A DNA stretch of 64,000 nucleotides from the NCBI RefSeq assembly GCF_020740535.1, contig NZ_CP082362.1, forward strand, positions 1,860,001 to 1,924,000, given 5' to 3'. The notes below the pieces were generated by a model, which worked only from the letters and a program-made list of their open reading frames with translations, was not told the origin of the DNA and made no database searches. The position numbers and the translations under genes are program-made. The DNA is from Streptomyces profundus. Lineage in GTDB: Bacteria > Actinomycetota > Actinomycetes > Streptomycetales > Streptomycetaceae. Positions 1 through 8,099 of this stretch are shown here, piece by piece. Every line of letters begins with the position of its first letter. The stretch's first letter is position 1.

Positions 1-729
1 GTGCTGGCGCAGCAGGGCGGATCACTGATGGAGCGTCAACTGGACGCCTCGGCGGCCACGTTGCTCGCCGAACATCTGACCGCGCGCGGTGTCGAGATCC
101 ACACCGAGTGCCGGGTGCGGGCGCTGCGCGTCGAACGGGACGGCGCGCGCCGCCGGGTGCGGGGCGTTGAGCTGGCCGACGGTTTCGTATTGGACGCCGA
201 CCTCGTGGTGCTGGCCTGCGGGGTGCGGCCCCGCGTCGGCCTGGCCCGGTCCTCGGGTCTGACGCTGGGCGCGCGCGGCGGGATCGCCGTCGACGACCGG
301 CTCGCGACCAGCGATCCCGCCGTCCACGCGGTGGGCGACTGCGCCGAGCACGCCGGCCGGCTCTACGGGCTCGCGGGGCCGGCGCAGGACCAGGCCGACG
401 TGCTGGCCTCGGTGCTGACCGGCGGGCCCGCCCGTTACGCCGGGACCAGGGCGCTGACCAGGCTGACGCTGCCGGCCGCCGCCGGTGGGCCGCTCGATCT
501 GGCCGCCTTCGGCGCCACCTCGGCGGAGCCGGGCGACGACGAGGTGCGGCTCACGGACGCCACCCGGGGTGCCTACCGCAAGCTCGTGGTCCGTGGCGAC
601 CGGCTGCGCGGCGGGATCCTCGTCGGGGATCTCGCGAGCGTCGGCACGCTGGCCCGCGCCTGGGAGGGCGACGAGCCGCTGCCCGACACCTCCCTGCTCC
701 ATCTGCTCACCCACGACGGAGGGTTGTGA
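1..729 (+). CDS. FAD-dependent pyridine nucleotide oxidoreductase, 5'-truncated
   Basis: C-terminal part of an FAD/NAD(P)H oxidoreductase; the window begins inside the gene, so the GTG at position 1 is not taken as the true start. Visible are the end of the NAD-binding region, the motif VVLACGVRPRVGLA, and the FAD-contacting motif HAVGDCAEH around residues 110-118. The C-terminal domain (RKLVVRGDRLRGGILVGD) closely matches the end of the oxidoreductase half of the NirB encoded next. It ends 3 bp before nirB on the same strand, so it is probably the nitrite-reductase-associated FAD oxidoreductase that many Streptomyces carry directly upstream of nirB. Its partner protein is inferred from position only. 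Confidence 0.85.
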   Translation: MLAQQGGSLMERQLDASAATLLAEHLTARGVEIHTECRVRALRVERDGARRRVRGVELADGFVLDADLVVLACGVRPRVGLARSSGLTLGARGGIAVDDRLATSDPAVHAVGDCAEHAGRLYGLAGPAQDQADVLASVLTGGPARYAGTRALTRLTLPAAAGGPLDLAAFGATSAEPGDDEVRLTDATRGAYRKLVVRGDRLRGGILVGDLASVGTLARAWEGDEPLPDTSLLHLLTHDGGL

Positions 730-732
730 CCC

Positions 733-3372
733 ATGTCCCACACGTCCGCGAGCACGTCCGCGCGCACGTCCGCGAGTCGTTCGCAGCCGGGCGAGACCAT
801 CGTGGTGATCGGCCACGGCATGGTCGGCCAGCGTTTCCTTGAGGAGTTGGTCGACCGTGGGGTGACCGGGCGCGCCCGGGTGGTGGTGCTCGCCGAGGAG
901 GTGCGGCCGGCCTACGACCGGGTGCGTCTCACCTCCTGGTTCACCGGGACCAGCGCCGAGGAACTCTCCCTGACGCCCGAGGGCTTCATGGCGCGGCACG
1001 GCATCGAGCTGTGCCTGGGCGATCCGGCGGTGGCCGTGGACCGGGCGGCCCGCACGGTGGCCACGCGCTCCGGGCGGGTGGTCGGGTACGACACGCTGGT
1101 GCTGGCCACCGGCTCCTACCCGTTCGTGCCGCCGGTGCCGGGATCGGACGCCGCCGGCTGCTTCGTCTACCGCACCATCGAGGATCTGGAGGCGATCAGG
1201 GCCGGCGCCCGGTCGGCGCGCGGCGGTGTGGTGGTGGGCGGCGGGCTGCTCGGCCTCGAAGCGGCCGGCGCGCTGCGCGGCCTGGGCCTCGACACCCATG
1301 TGGTGGAGTTCAACGCCCGGTTGATGGCGCTCCAGGTGGACGAGGGCGGCGGCAGCGCGCTGCGCCGCACCGTTGAGGGAATGGGCCTCACCGTGCACAC
1401 CGGCGTGGGCGCACAGGAGATCGTCACCGACGCCTCGGGCGCCGTCGAGGGGATGGCGCTCTCGGACGGTTCCACGGTGGCCACGGATCTGGTGGTCTTC
1501 TCCGCCGGGGTCCGCCCGCGCGATCAGCTGGCCAGGGAGGCCGGGTTGACGGTCGGCCAGCGCGGCGGCATCGCCGTCGACGACCGCTGCCGCACCTCCG
1601 ACCCCCGGGTGTTCGCCATCGGTGAGTGCGCGCTGGCCAGCGACGGTACGGTCTACGGCCTGGTGGCGCCCGGCTACGAGATGGCCGCTGCCGCCGCCGA
1701 CGCCGTGGCGGGGCGGGACGGCGCGACGTTCACCGGCGCCGACACCTCGACCAAGCTCAAGCTGCTGGGCGTGGACGTGGCCAGCTTCGGCGACGCGCAC
1801 GGCCGCACCGACGGCTGTCTCGACGTGGTCTACGCGGACTCCCGCGCCGGCGTCTACAAGAAGCTGGTGGTGGGCCGGGACGGGACGCTGCTGGGCGGGG
1901 TGCTGGTCGGCGACGCGGACTCCTACGGCCTGCTGCGCCCGTTGACGGGGAGCGTGCCGCCGGCGGCGCCCGAACAGCTGGTGCTCCCCGCAGGGCTTGC
2001 CCCGGCCGCCGCGCTCGGCCCGGCCTCGCTGCCGGACTCGGCGGTGGTCTGCAACTGCCACAACGTCACCAAGGGCGCCATCGGATCGGCCGTCACCGAC
2101 CACGGCTGCGGCTCGGTCGCCGCCGTGAAGTCCTGCACCAAGGCCGGTACCGGCTGCGGGAGTTGCGTCAAGGTGCTGGGTCAGCTCGTGGACGCGGAGC
2201 TGGCGGCGAACGGGGTCAGCGTCGACCGCGGCCTCTGCGGCTGCTTCGCGCACACCAGGCAGGAGCTGTTCGAGATCGTGGCCAGCCTGCGGATCACCTC
2301 CTACCAGGCGCTGTTGGACGGGCACGGGCGCGAGGAGGCGCGCGGCGGCGAGGGCTGCGAGGTCTGCAAGCCGACGGTCGGCTCGATCCTGGCGTCGCTG
2401 GCGCCCAGCATCGGCGCCGACGACCATGTGCTCGCCGGCGAACAGGCCGCGCTCCAGGACACAAACGACCACTTCCTCGCCAATCTCCAACGCAACGGGT
2501 CCTATTCGATCGTGCCCCGGGTGCCGGGTGGTGAGATCTCCCCGGAGAAGCTGATCGTGATCGGCGAGGTGGCGCGGGACTTCCACCTCTACACCAAGAT
2601 CACCGGTGGCCAGCGGATCGACATGTTCGGCGCCAGCGTCGACCAACTGCCGGCGATCTGGGCGCGGTTGGTCGAGGCCGGCTTCGAGTCCGGGCACGCC
2701 TACGGCAAGGCGCTGCGCACGGTGAAGAGCTGTGTGGGCTCCACCTGGTGCCGGTACGGGGTGCAGGACAGCGTGCGGATGGCGATCGACCTGGAGCTGC
2801 GCTACCGGGGGCTGCGCGCCCCGCACAAGCTGAAGTCCGCCGTCTCGGGCTGCGCCAGGGAGTGCGCCGAGGCGATGGGCAAGGACTTCGGGGTGATCGC
2901 CACGGCCGGCGGCTGGAACCTCTATGTCGGCGGCAACGGCGGCGCGACCCCGCGCCACGCCGACCTGCTGGCGCAGGACCTCACGGACACCGGACTCGTC
3001 CGGCTGATCGACCGCTTCCTGATGTTCTACATCCGCACCGCCGACCGGCTGGAGCGGACCTCGGTGTGGCTGGAGCGCATCGGCGGCGGTCTCGACCATG
3101 TGCGGGACGTGGTGGTGGACGACGCACTGGGCATCTGCGACGAGTTGGAGGCCCAGATGGCCACCCATGTGGCCAGCTACCGCGACGAGTGGGCTCAGAC
3201 GTTGAGCGATCCGGAGAAGCTGGCACGCTTTGTCTCCTTTGTGAACGCGCCGGGCACGCCCGATCCCTCGGTGCGCTTTGTCGAGGAGCGCGAGCAGCAC
3301 AAGCCCGATCTGACCGTTCTGGCCGGGCCCACGCTCCCGGTCCGCACCCTGGAAGGAAGCACCTCCCGATGA
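733..3372 (+). CDS. nirB: Nitrite reductase [NAD(P)H] large subunit NirB
   Basis: Cytoplasmic assimilatory reductase that carries six electrons from NAD(P)H through FAD, iron-sulfur clusters and siroheme to turn nitrite into ammonium. The 879 aa fit the family length. In order: FAD/NAD domain with VVIGHGMVGQRF near residue 22; BFD-type [2Fe-2S] site with C440, C442, C475 and C478; a second Cys-rich BFD-like part (CGCFAHTRQELF and GCEVCKP); a ferredoxin-like half domain; and the siroheme/[4Fe-4S] ligands C667, C673, C707 and C711 in the CX5C/CX3C pattern. The ATG follows GGAGGGTTGTGACCC. Its stop overlaps the nirD start as ATGA, so the two subunits are translationally coupled. Confidence 0.97.
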   Translation: MSHTSASTSARTSASRSQPGETIVVIGHGMVGQRFLEELVDRGVTGRARVVVLAEEVRPAYDRVRLTSWFTGTSAEELSLTPEGFMARHGIELCLGDPAVAVDRAARTVATRSGRVVGYDTLVLATGSYPFVPPVPGSDAAGCFVYRTIEDLEAIRAGARSARGGVVVGGGLLGLEAAGALRGLGLDTHVVEFNARLMALQVDEGGGSALRRTVEGMGLTVHTGVGAQEIVTDASGAVEGMALSDGSTVATDLVVFSAGVRPRDQLAREAGLTVGQRGGIAVDDRCRTSDPRVFAIGECALASDGTVYGLVAPGYEMAAAAADAVAGRDGATFTGADTSTKLKLLGVDVASFGDAHGRTDGCLDVVYADSRAGVYKKLVVGRDGTLLGGVLVGDADSYGLLRPLTGSVPPAAPEQLVLPAGLAPAAALGPASLPDSAVVCNCHNVTKGAIGSAVTDHGCGSVAAVKSCTKAGTGCGSCVKVLGQLVDAELAANGVSVDRGLCGCFAHTRQELFEIVASLRITSYQALLDGHGREEARGGEGCEVCKPTVGSILASLAPSIGADDHVLAGEQAALQDTNDHFLANLQRNGSYSIVPRVPGGEISPEKLIVIGEVARDFHLYTKITGGQRIDMFGASVDQLPAIWARLVEAGFESGHAYGKALRTVKSCVGSTWCRYGVQDSVRMAIDLELRYRGLRAPHKLKSAVSGCARECAEAMGKDFGVIATAGGWNLYVGGNGGATPRHADLLAQDLTDTGLVRLIDRFLMFYIRTADRLERTSVWLERIGGGLDHVRDVVVDDALGICDELEAQMATHVASYRDEWAQTLSDPEKLARFVSFVNAPGTPDPSVRFVEEREQHKPDLTVLAGPTLPVRTLEGSTSR

Positions 3373-3770
3373 CCGTCACCGCCCTGCCGCCCCGCCCCGC
3401 CGCCACAGCCACCCCGGACTCCCCCGTGGAGACCGCCGTCCAGATCGCCGTGGACGGCGCCTGGGTGCCGGTCTGCGAACTGGCCGCCCTGACCCCGGGC
3501 CGGGGCGTCGCCGTGCTGCTCCCGGACGGCCGGCAGGCCGCCGTCTTCCTCGACCGGCGCGGCGCGGTCCACGCCGTCGGCAACCGCGACCCGTTCACCG
3601 GCGCCTTCGTGCTCTCCCGTGGGCTGCTGGGCTCGACGGGCAACGACGGCCGTCCCTTCGTCGCCTCCCCGCTGCTCAAGCAGCGGTTCGACCTGACCGA
3701 CGGCAGCTGCCTCGACGCCCCCGACGATCCCGCCAGGGCGCTGCCGACCTTCCCCGTCCGGCTTCGGTAG
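3369..3770 (+). CDS. nirD: Nitrite reductase small subunit NirD
   Basis: A 133-aa Rieske-like small subunit that partners NirB. After a Pro/Ala-rich N-terminus comes the typical NirD fold: WVPVCELAALTPGRGVAVLL, then AVFLDRRGAVHAVGNRDPFTGA and a late segment KQRFDLTDGSCLDAPDDP. The true Rieske Cys-His ligand pairs are absent, as usual for bacterial NirD, so it is structural or assists electron transfer and does not bind a cluster. The ATG overlaps the nirB stop by four bases, which fixes the start. About 110 bp without a recognisable gene follow before the universal stress protein. Confidence 0.95.
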   Translation: MTVTALPPRPAATATPDSPVETAVQIAVDGAWVPVCELAALTPGRGVAVLLPDGRQAAVFLDRRGAVHAVGNRDPFTGAFVLSRGLLGSTGNDGRPFVASPLLKQRFDLTDGSCLDAPDDPARALPTFPVRLR

Positions 3771-3880
3771 CCGCGCGCGCGATCCCCGATGCCCCGTGCG
3801 CCCCGCCCGGCTCGCCCCTGTCGACAAACCGCGTCACAGTGGGTGCGAAGGTCACTACTGCCGGAACAGAGGGATGGCCC

Positions 3881-4780
3881 ATGACTCGCCCTGTCGTCGT
3901 CGGCGTGGACGGCTCCCCGCAGAGCCGCGCCGCCGCTGAGTGGGGGGCCCGCGAGGCGGCTCGTCGCGGACTGCCCCTGCACCTGGTGCACGCCTGGATC
4001 AACGAGCCGCTGTACGCGCCGCCGGTGCCGGACGAACCGGCCTCCCGTCAGCTGTTGGAGGACCACGAGGGCGAGGTCGCCGACCGGCACCCGGGACTCA
4101 CCATCACCACCGCGCTGCTGCCCGAGATGGCCACCGCCGGGCTGGTCGAACAGGCCGCGGGCGCCGAGCTGCTGGTGCTCGGCACCCGGGGCCACGGACC
4201 GGTGATGGGCTTCCTGCTCGGCTCGGTCGGCCTGCCCGTGATCACCCACAGCTCCCGCCCCGTGGTGCTGGTGCGGACGAGCGGCACCGACCAGGAGCCG
4301 GCCGACCAGGTGCCGGGGAACGGCGGCGAGGGGGACGAGATCGTGGTCGGCCTCAAGGATCTGGGCCAACCGGCGGCCACCCTCCTGGAGTTCGCGTTCA
4401 CCAGCGCGTCGGCGCGCGGCGCGGCGGTGCGCGCCGTGCGGGCCTGGGGCGCGCCCTCGCTGTTCGGCGCCAACCCGCCGGAGAACCTGGAGGGCGATGA
4501 GCGCGACCGCCACCTCGATCTGGAGACCCGCCACGCCGAGGAGCTGGTCACCGTGCTGGCGCCCTGGCGGCAGCGCTATCCGGGCGTCCCCGTGATCGAG
4601 CACCTGCGCTACGGCAACGCCGCCGAGGTGCTGCTGGACGCGACGGCAGGACAGGCCGCCCTGGTGGTGACGGGGCGCCGCGTCCGGCGTCCGCTGCTGG
4701 CCATGCGCGCGGGACCCGTCACCCACGCCGCGGTGCACCACGCCCGCCCGCCGGTGGCCGTGGTCCCCCACGAGGACTGA
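3881..4780 (+). CDS. Universal stress protein, two tandem Usp domains
   Basis: A 299-aa protein of two Usp folds. The first starts VVVGVDGSPQSR and contains the ATP-binding signature GTRGHGPVMGFLLGSVGLPVITHSSRPVVLVR near residues 100-130. The second starts DEIVVGLKDLGQP and ends VVTGRRVRRPLLAMRAGPVTHAAVHHARPPVAVVP; its G-x2-G motif is degenerate, so only the first half is likely to bind ATP. I chose the ATG at 3881 over an in-frame GTG at 3839 because the Usp fold begins immediately after it. Actinomycete proteins of this type respond to low oxygen, stationary phase or energy limits. No clear operator is visible upstream, and the gene converges with the GH65 gene. Confidence 0.92.
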   Translation: MTRPVVVGVDGSPQSRAAAEWGAREAARRGLPLHLVHAWINEPLYAPPVPDEPASRQLLEDHEGEVADRHPGLTITTALLPEMATAGLVEQAAGAELLVLGTRGHGPVMGFLLGSVGLPVITHSSRPVVLVRTSGTDQEPADQVPGNGGEGDEIVVGLKDLGQPAATLLEFAFTSASARGAAVRAVRAWGAPSLFGANPPENLEGDERDRHLDLETRHAEELVTVLAPWRQRYPGVPVIEHLRYGNAAEVLLDATAGQAALVVTGRRVRRPLLAMRAGPVTHAAVHHARPPVAVVPHED

Positions 4781-4812
4781 AAGCGCCTGAAAGCGCCTGA
4801 ACGCGCCAGGCC
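4781..4812. repeat. Short tandem repeat between convergent genes
   Basis: Three imperfect copies of a decamer of the form TGAAAGCGCC lie between the stop of the stress protein gene and the stop of the GH65 gene. The 37-bp gap has no strong hairpin. Confidence 0.5.
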
Positions 4813-4817
4813 CCGCG

Positions 4818-7316
4818 TCACCTCTCGGGCAGGGCCAGCAGGGTGTCCTCGCCGGGGGCGATCTCCACCGTCCGGTCGGCCAGCACCACCCGCACCGAGC
4901 CCTCCTCCCAGGGCGGCACCCCGATCCACAGCTGGCCCGGCTTCATCCGCAGCCGCAGGCCCACCCCGAGATGCCGCAACGAGAAGCCGAACTCCTGGAG
5001 TTGGGGCAGCGGCGACGGATCGAGCCAGAGCGCCCCCTCGCGGGAGCGGAGCCCCGTGAGCCCGCGCTGCACCAGATCCAGCGTGCCGGCCATCGCGCCC
5101 AGATGGATGCCCTCGGCCGTGGTGCCGCCCTGCACATCGGCGACATCGCTGGCCAGTGCCTCCTTCACATGGTCCCAGGCGTCCGCGTGCCGTGCCTGGG
5201 CCAGCACCCAGGCGTGCACCACCCCGCTGAGCGTCGAACCATGGCTGGTGCGCCGCAGGTAGTAATCAACGGTGCACCGCCACTGCTCCTCCGTCAGCTC
5301 GTACCCCATCCTGGCGAACTGCTCGGTGAGTTCGCCAGGCGGCAGCAGATAGCCGAGCATCAGCACATCGGCCTGCTTGGACGCCTGGTAGCGGTTGACG
5401 GAGTCCCCCTCGGACTCCAGCAGCCGATCCAGCCGGCGGATGTCGCCATAGCGGCGCCGGTAGCACTCCCAGTCCAGCTCCTCCAGCTCGCCATAGCCGT
5501 CGAACTGGCTGATCACCCCCTCGTGGAACGGGACCCGCAGCCGTCGGGAGACCTCCTCCCAGCGCTCCGGCTCGCCGTCCACCATGCCGATCGCGTCGGC
5601 CAACTCCCGGCGGCGCGAGGCCGGCAGGGTACGCGTCAGCTCGGCGGCCCTGGCCAACGTCCAGGAGGCCATCACATTGGTGTACGCGTTGTCGTCGAGG
5701 CCGGCGCGCTCCGCGTCCGGATAGCCCTCGTGGTACTCGTCGGGGCCCACCACGCCCCGGATGCGGTAACGCCCCTCGGACTGGTCGAACTCGGCCAGCG
5801 CCGCCCAGAAACGGGCGATCTGGGTGAGCATCTCGGCGCCCTTGGTGTGGGTGAACTCCGTGTCCCCCGTGGCCTGTCCATAGCGCCACACGTTGTAGGC
5901 GACGGCGGAGCCCACATGGTGCTGCAACCGCGAGTTGTCCGGCAGCCAACGGCCCGAACGCGGGTTGAGATGCACCTCGGGCGTCTCCTCACGACCGTCG
6001 CTGCCCGACTGCCACGGGTACATCGCGCCCTCCCGGCCGGCCGCGACGGCCGCCCGCAGGGCGGCGGGCAGCCGCCGGTGGCGGTAGCCCATCAGGGCGC
6101 GGGACAACTCGGGGAAGTGCAGGTTGAGATAGGGCAGCACGAACAGCTCGTCCCAGAAGACATGCCCCCGGTACGCCTCCCCGTGCAGCCCACGCGCCGG
6201 CACCCCCACATCCAGATCCGCGCTGTGCGGGGACAGCGTCTGCAACACATGGAACATGTGCACCCGCAGCACATGGCCCGGCTCCCCGGGCACCTCAAGA
6301 TCGGCGCGCCGCCACAGCCGCGCCCAGGCGGCGGCGTGCCCGGTCAGCAGCCCATCGAAGTCAGGGGCGGTGCGCACCGCGTCGAGAGCGGCCGGCAGCG
6401 GGCCCGAGATGGCCCGGTCCCTCGACGTGTACAGCGCCACCACCTTCTCCACCGCGACCGGTTCCTCCGGCGTCAACGGCAGGGTCACCCGCTGTCCGAC
6501 CTGGTAGTCGGCGAGCCGGGTGTGCACGGACTCGGGCGGCTGCTCCGGCCAGGTGCGGGTCCTGGCGGCCAGCACGATCCGCACGTCCGACGTGCCGGTG
6601 CGGCAGCGCAGCCACACCACGTCGGGGTCCTCGCCGCCGGTGCCCATCCGGGTCAGATGGTGGCTGGCCAGATCCCGGTAACGGGCCACCCCCGTGTTGC
6701 CGACCAGGCCGTCGATCATCGACTCGACCTCGATGCCGCCCGACCAGTCCTCCGCGCTGAACTCCGTGCGCAGCGCGGCCAGATGGGGATCGGCCATGCT
6801 CACAAGACGGGACTGGGTGATGCCCAGATGACGGCCGTGCGGATCGCGGTAGCGCACCCAGCGGGTGAGCACCCCGCGTTTGAGGTCCAACACCTGCCGG
6901 TAGCGCAGCAGCCCCTCGGGATGCTGGTCGGGGTTGAACCACTCGCCGGCCGGCCCCTCGTCGGGGTGGATGCGGAACCGCAGCGGCAGCCAGTTCGGCA
7001 GGTTGACGATCTCCTCGTGCGGCAGCCGCCGGCCGGCGAGCGACGACGTCAGCCGGTTGTAGAGACCGGCGGCATAGGTGCCCGGGTAGTGCGCCGGGCT
7101 GGCACTGGCCTCGGGGGCCGCGCCCCGGGTGGCGAAGTAGCCGTTGCTCAACGTGCACAGCGCCTCGCGCAGCCGCTCCTCACGTGGGTCGTACCCCTCG
7201 TACTCCCATTCCCAGCCGTCGAGTTGACGGGTCCGCTCCGCCCACTCGTCCCAGGTGTCCACCGGATCGCCCGCGCTCGACCGCGCCTTGGGGGCCGCCC
7301 GCTTCCGCCACCTCAT
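4818..7316 (-). CDS. Glycoside hydrolase family 65 disaccharide phosphorylase
   Basis: An 832-aa GH65 enzyme, probably an inverting phosphorylase of an alpha-glucoside (trehalose, maltose, kojibiose or nigerose type). It has the family N-terminal beta-sandwich and an (alpha/alpha)6 barrel. The catalytic acid is E527 in GPDEYHEG, followed by LDDNAYTN. The phosphate-binding segments KQADVLML and RTSHGSTLS are both present, which argues for a phosphorylase rather than a hydrolase. The exact substrate cannot be read from sequence. The ATG at 7316 follows GGAGGTGACGCC; an in-frame upstream extension lacks family similarity. It lies 7 bp downstream of the HAD gene on the same strand. Released beta-glucose 1-phosphate would be the substrate of that neighbour. 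Confidence 0.93.
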   Translation of the reverse strand: MRWRKRAAPKARSSAGDPVDTWDEWAERTRQLDGWEWEYEGYDPREERLREALCTLSNGYFATRGAAPEASASPAHYPGTYAAGLYNRLTSSLAGRRLPHEEIVNLPNWLPLRFRIHPDEGPAGEWFNPDQHPEGLLRYRQVLDLKRGVLTRWVRYRDPHGRHLGITQSRLVSMADPHLAALRTEFSAEDWSGGIEVESMIDGLVGNTGVARYRDLASHHLTRMGTGGEDPDVVWLRCRTGTSDVRIVLAARTRTWPEQPPESVHTRLADYQVGQRVTLPLTPEEPVAVEKVVALYTSRDRAISGPLPAALDAVRTAPDFDGLLTGHAAAWARLWRRADLEVPGEPGHVLRVHMFHVLQTLSPHSADLDVGVPARGLHGEAYRGHVFWDELFVLPYLNLHFPELSRALMGYRHRRLPAALRAAVAAGREGAMYPWQSGSDGREETPEVHLNPRSGRWLPDNSRLQHHVGSAVAYNVWRYGQATGDTEFTHTKGAEMLTQIARFWAALAEFDQSEGRYRIRGVVGPDEYHEGYPDAERAGLDDNAYTNVMASWTLARAAELTRTLPASRRRELADAIGMVDGEPERWEEVSRRLRVPFHEGVISQFDGYGELEELDWECYRRRYGDIRRLDRLLESEGDSVNRYQASKQADVLMLGYLLPPGELTEQFARMGYELTEEQWRCTVDYYLRRTSHGSTLSGVVHAWVLAQARHADAWDHVKEALASDVADVQGGTTAEGIHLGAMAGTLDLVQRGLTGLRSREGALWLDPSPLPQLQEFGFSLRHLGVGLRLRMKPGQLWIGVPPWEEGSVRVVLADRTVEIAPGEDTLLALPER

Positions 7317-7323
7317 CGGGGCG

Positions 7324-8052
7324 TCACCTCCGCACGAGTTCGCCGAGATCCCCCACGACCATGTCCGCGCCGTGCTCGGACAGGTCTTCCGCACCCTCGT
7401 CCGTCGCCGACCGGTTCACGCCGACCACCAGTCCGAACCCGCCCCGGTGCCCGGCCTCGACCCCGGCCAGCGCGTCCTCGACGACGGCGGCCCCCGCCGG
7501 CTCGCAGCCCAACCGGCGCACGCCCTCAAGGAAGAGCGCCGGATCGGGCTTGCCCGGCAGATCGAGCCTGGCCATGTCGTTGCCGTCCACCACCGTCCCC
7601 AGCAGGGACCGCACCCCGGCCCTGGCCAGCAGGTCCCTGGCATGCCGCGACGAGGAGACGGCCGCGCACGGCACCCCCGCCTCGTGCAGCTTGTTCAACA
7701 GCCGGACGGTTCCGGCGAACACCTCCACGCCGCGCTCGTGGAGGCGGCGCATGAACGCCTCCTCCTTGCGGGCCGCGACCTGGCAGACGGTCTCGACGCC
7801 GGCGCTGTCCTCCACGTCACCGACCGGGAGGTCGATCCCCCGCGCGGCCAGGAACGCGGCGGCGCCGTCGAGGCGGGACTTGCCGTCCACGTGGCGCCGG
7901 TAGTCCTCCCCCGCGTCGAAGGGCGGATCGACGCCGGGCACCTCGTCGAACGCCTCCTTCCACGCGGAGGCGTGCACCGAGGCCGAGTCGGTGATCACCC
8001 CGTCGGTGTCGAAGACCACCGCGTCGCACGCCCAGAGATCCGGCACGCTCAC
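7324..8052 (-). CDS. HAD-IA phosphatase/mutase, beta-phosphoglucomutase-like
   Basis: A 242-aa HAD superfamily protein with motif I VFDTDGVITDSASVHASAW (nucleophile and acid Asp), motif II SSSRHARDLLARAG, the motif III Lys in GKPDPALFLEGVRRLG, and motif IV VVEDALAGVEAG. The cap between motifs I and II (EDYRRHVDGKSRLDGAAAFL) matches the beta-phosphoglucomutase group. With the GH65 phosphorylase directly downstream it probably converts beta-glucose 1-phosphate to glucose 6-phosphate; a plain phosphatase cannot be excluded. The start is a GTG at 8052 with GGGAGG about 12 bases upstream; a second GTG at 8046 is possible. Upstream lies the 1.5-kb repeat array, so the promoter must lie close to or inside it. 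Confidence 0.9.
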   Translation of the reverse strand: MSVPDLWACDAVVFDTDGVITDSASVHASAWKEAFDEVPGVDPPFDAGEDYRRHVDGKSRLDGAAAFLAARGIDLPVGDVEDSAGVETVCQVAARKEEAFMRRLHERGVEVFAGTVRLLNKLHEAGVPCAAVSSSRHARDLLARAGVRSLLGTVVDGNDMARLDLPGKPDPALFLEGVRRLGCEPAGAAVVEDALAGVEAGHRGGFGLVVGVNRSATDEGAEDLSEHGADMVVGDLGELVRR

Positions 8053-8099
8053 CGACCACCACCGCCTCCCATGACGGCCACGGAACCGAACCCCGAGGC

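Noticed and set aside
22..3300. Long open frame of more than 1,000 codons on the - strand across nirB
   Set aside because: It is an antisense shadow of a well-identified gene; GC-rich codons in nirB leave this frame open, and its translation is low-complexity His/Arg/Gly-rich with no family similarity.
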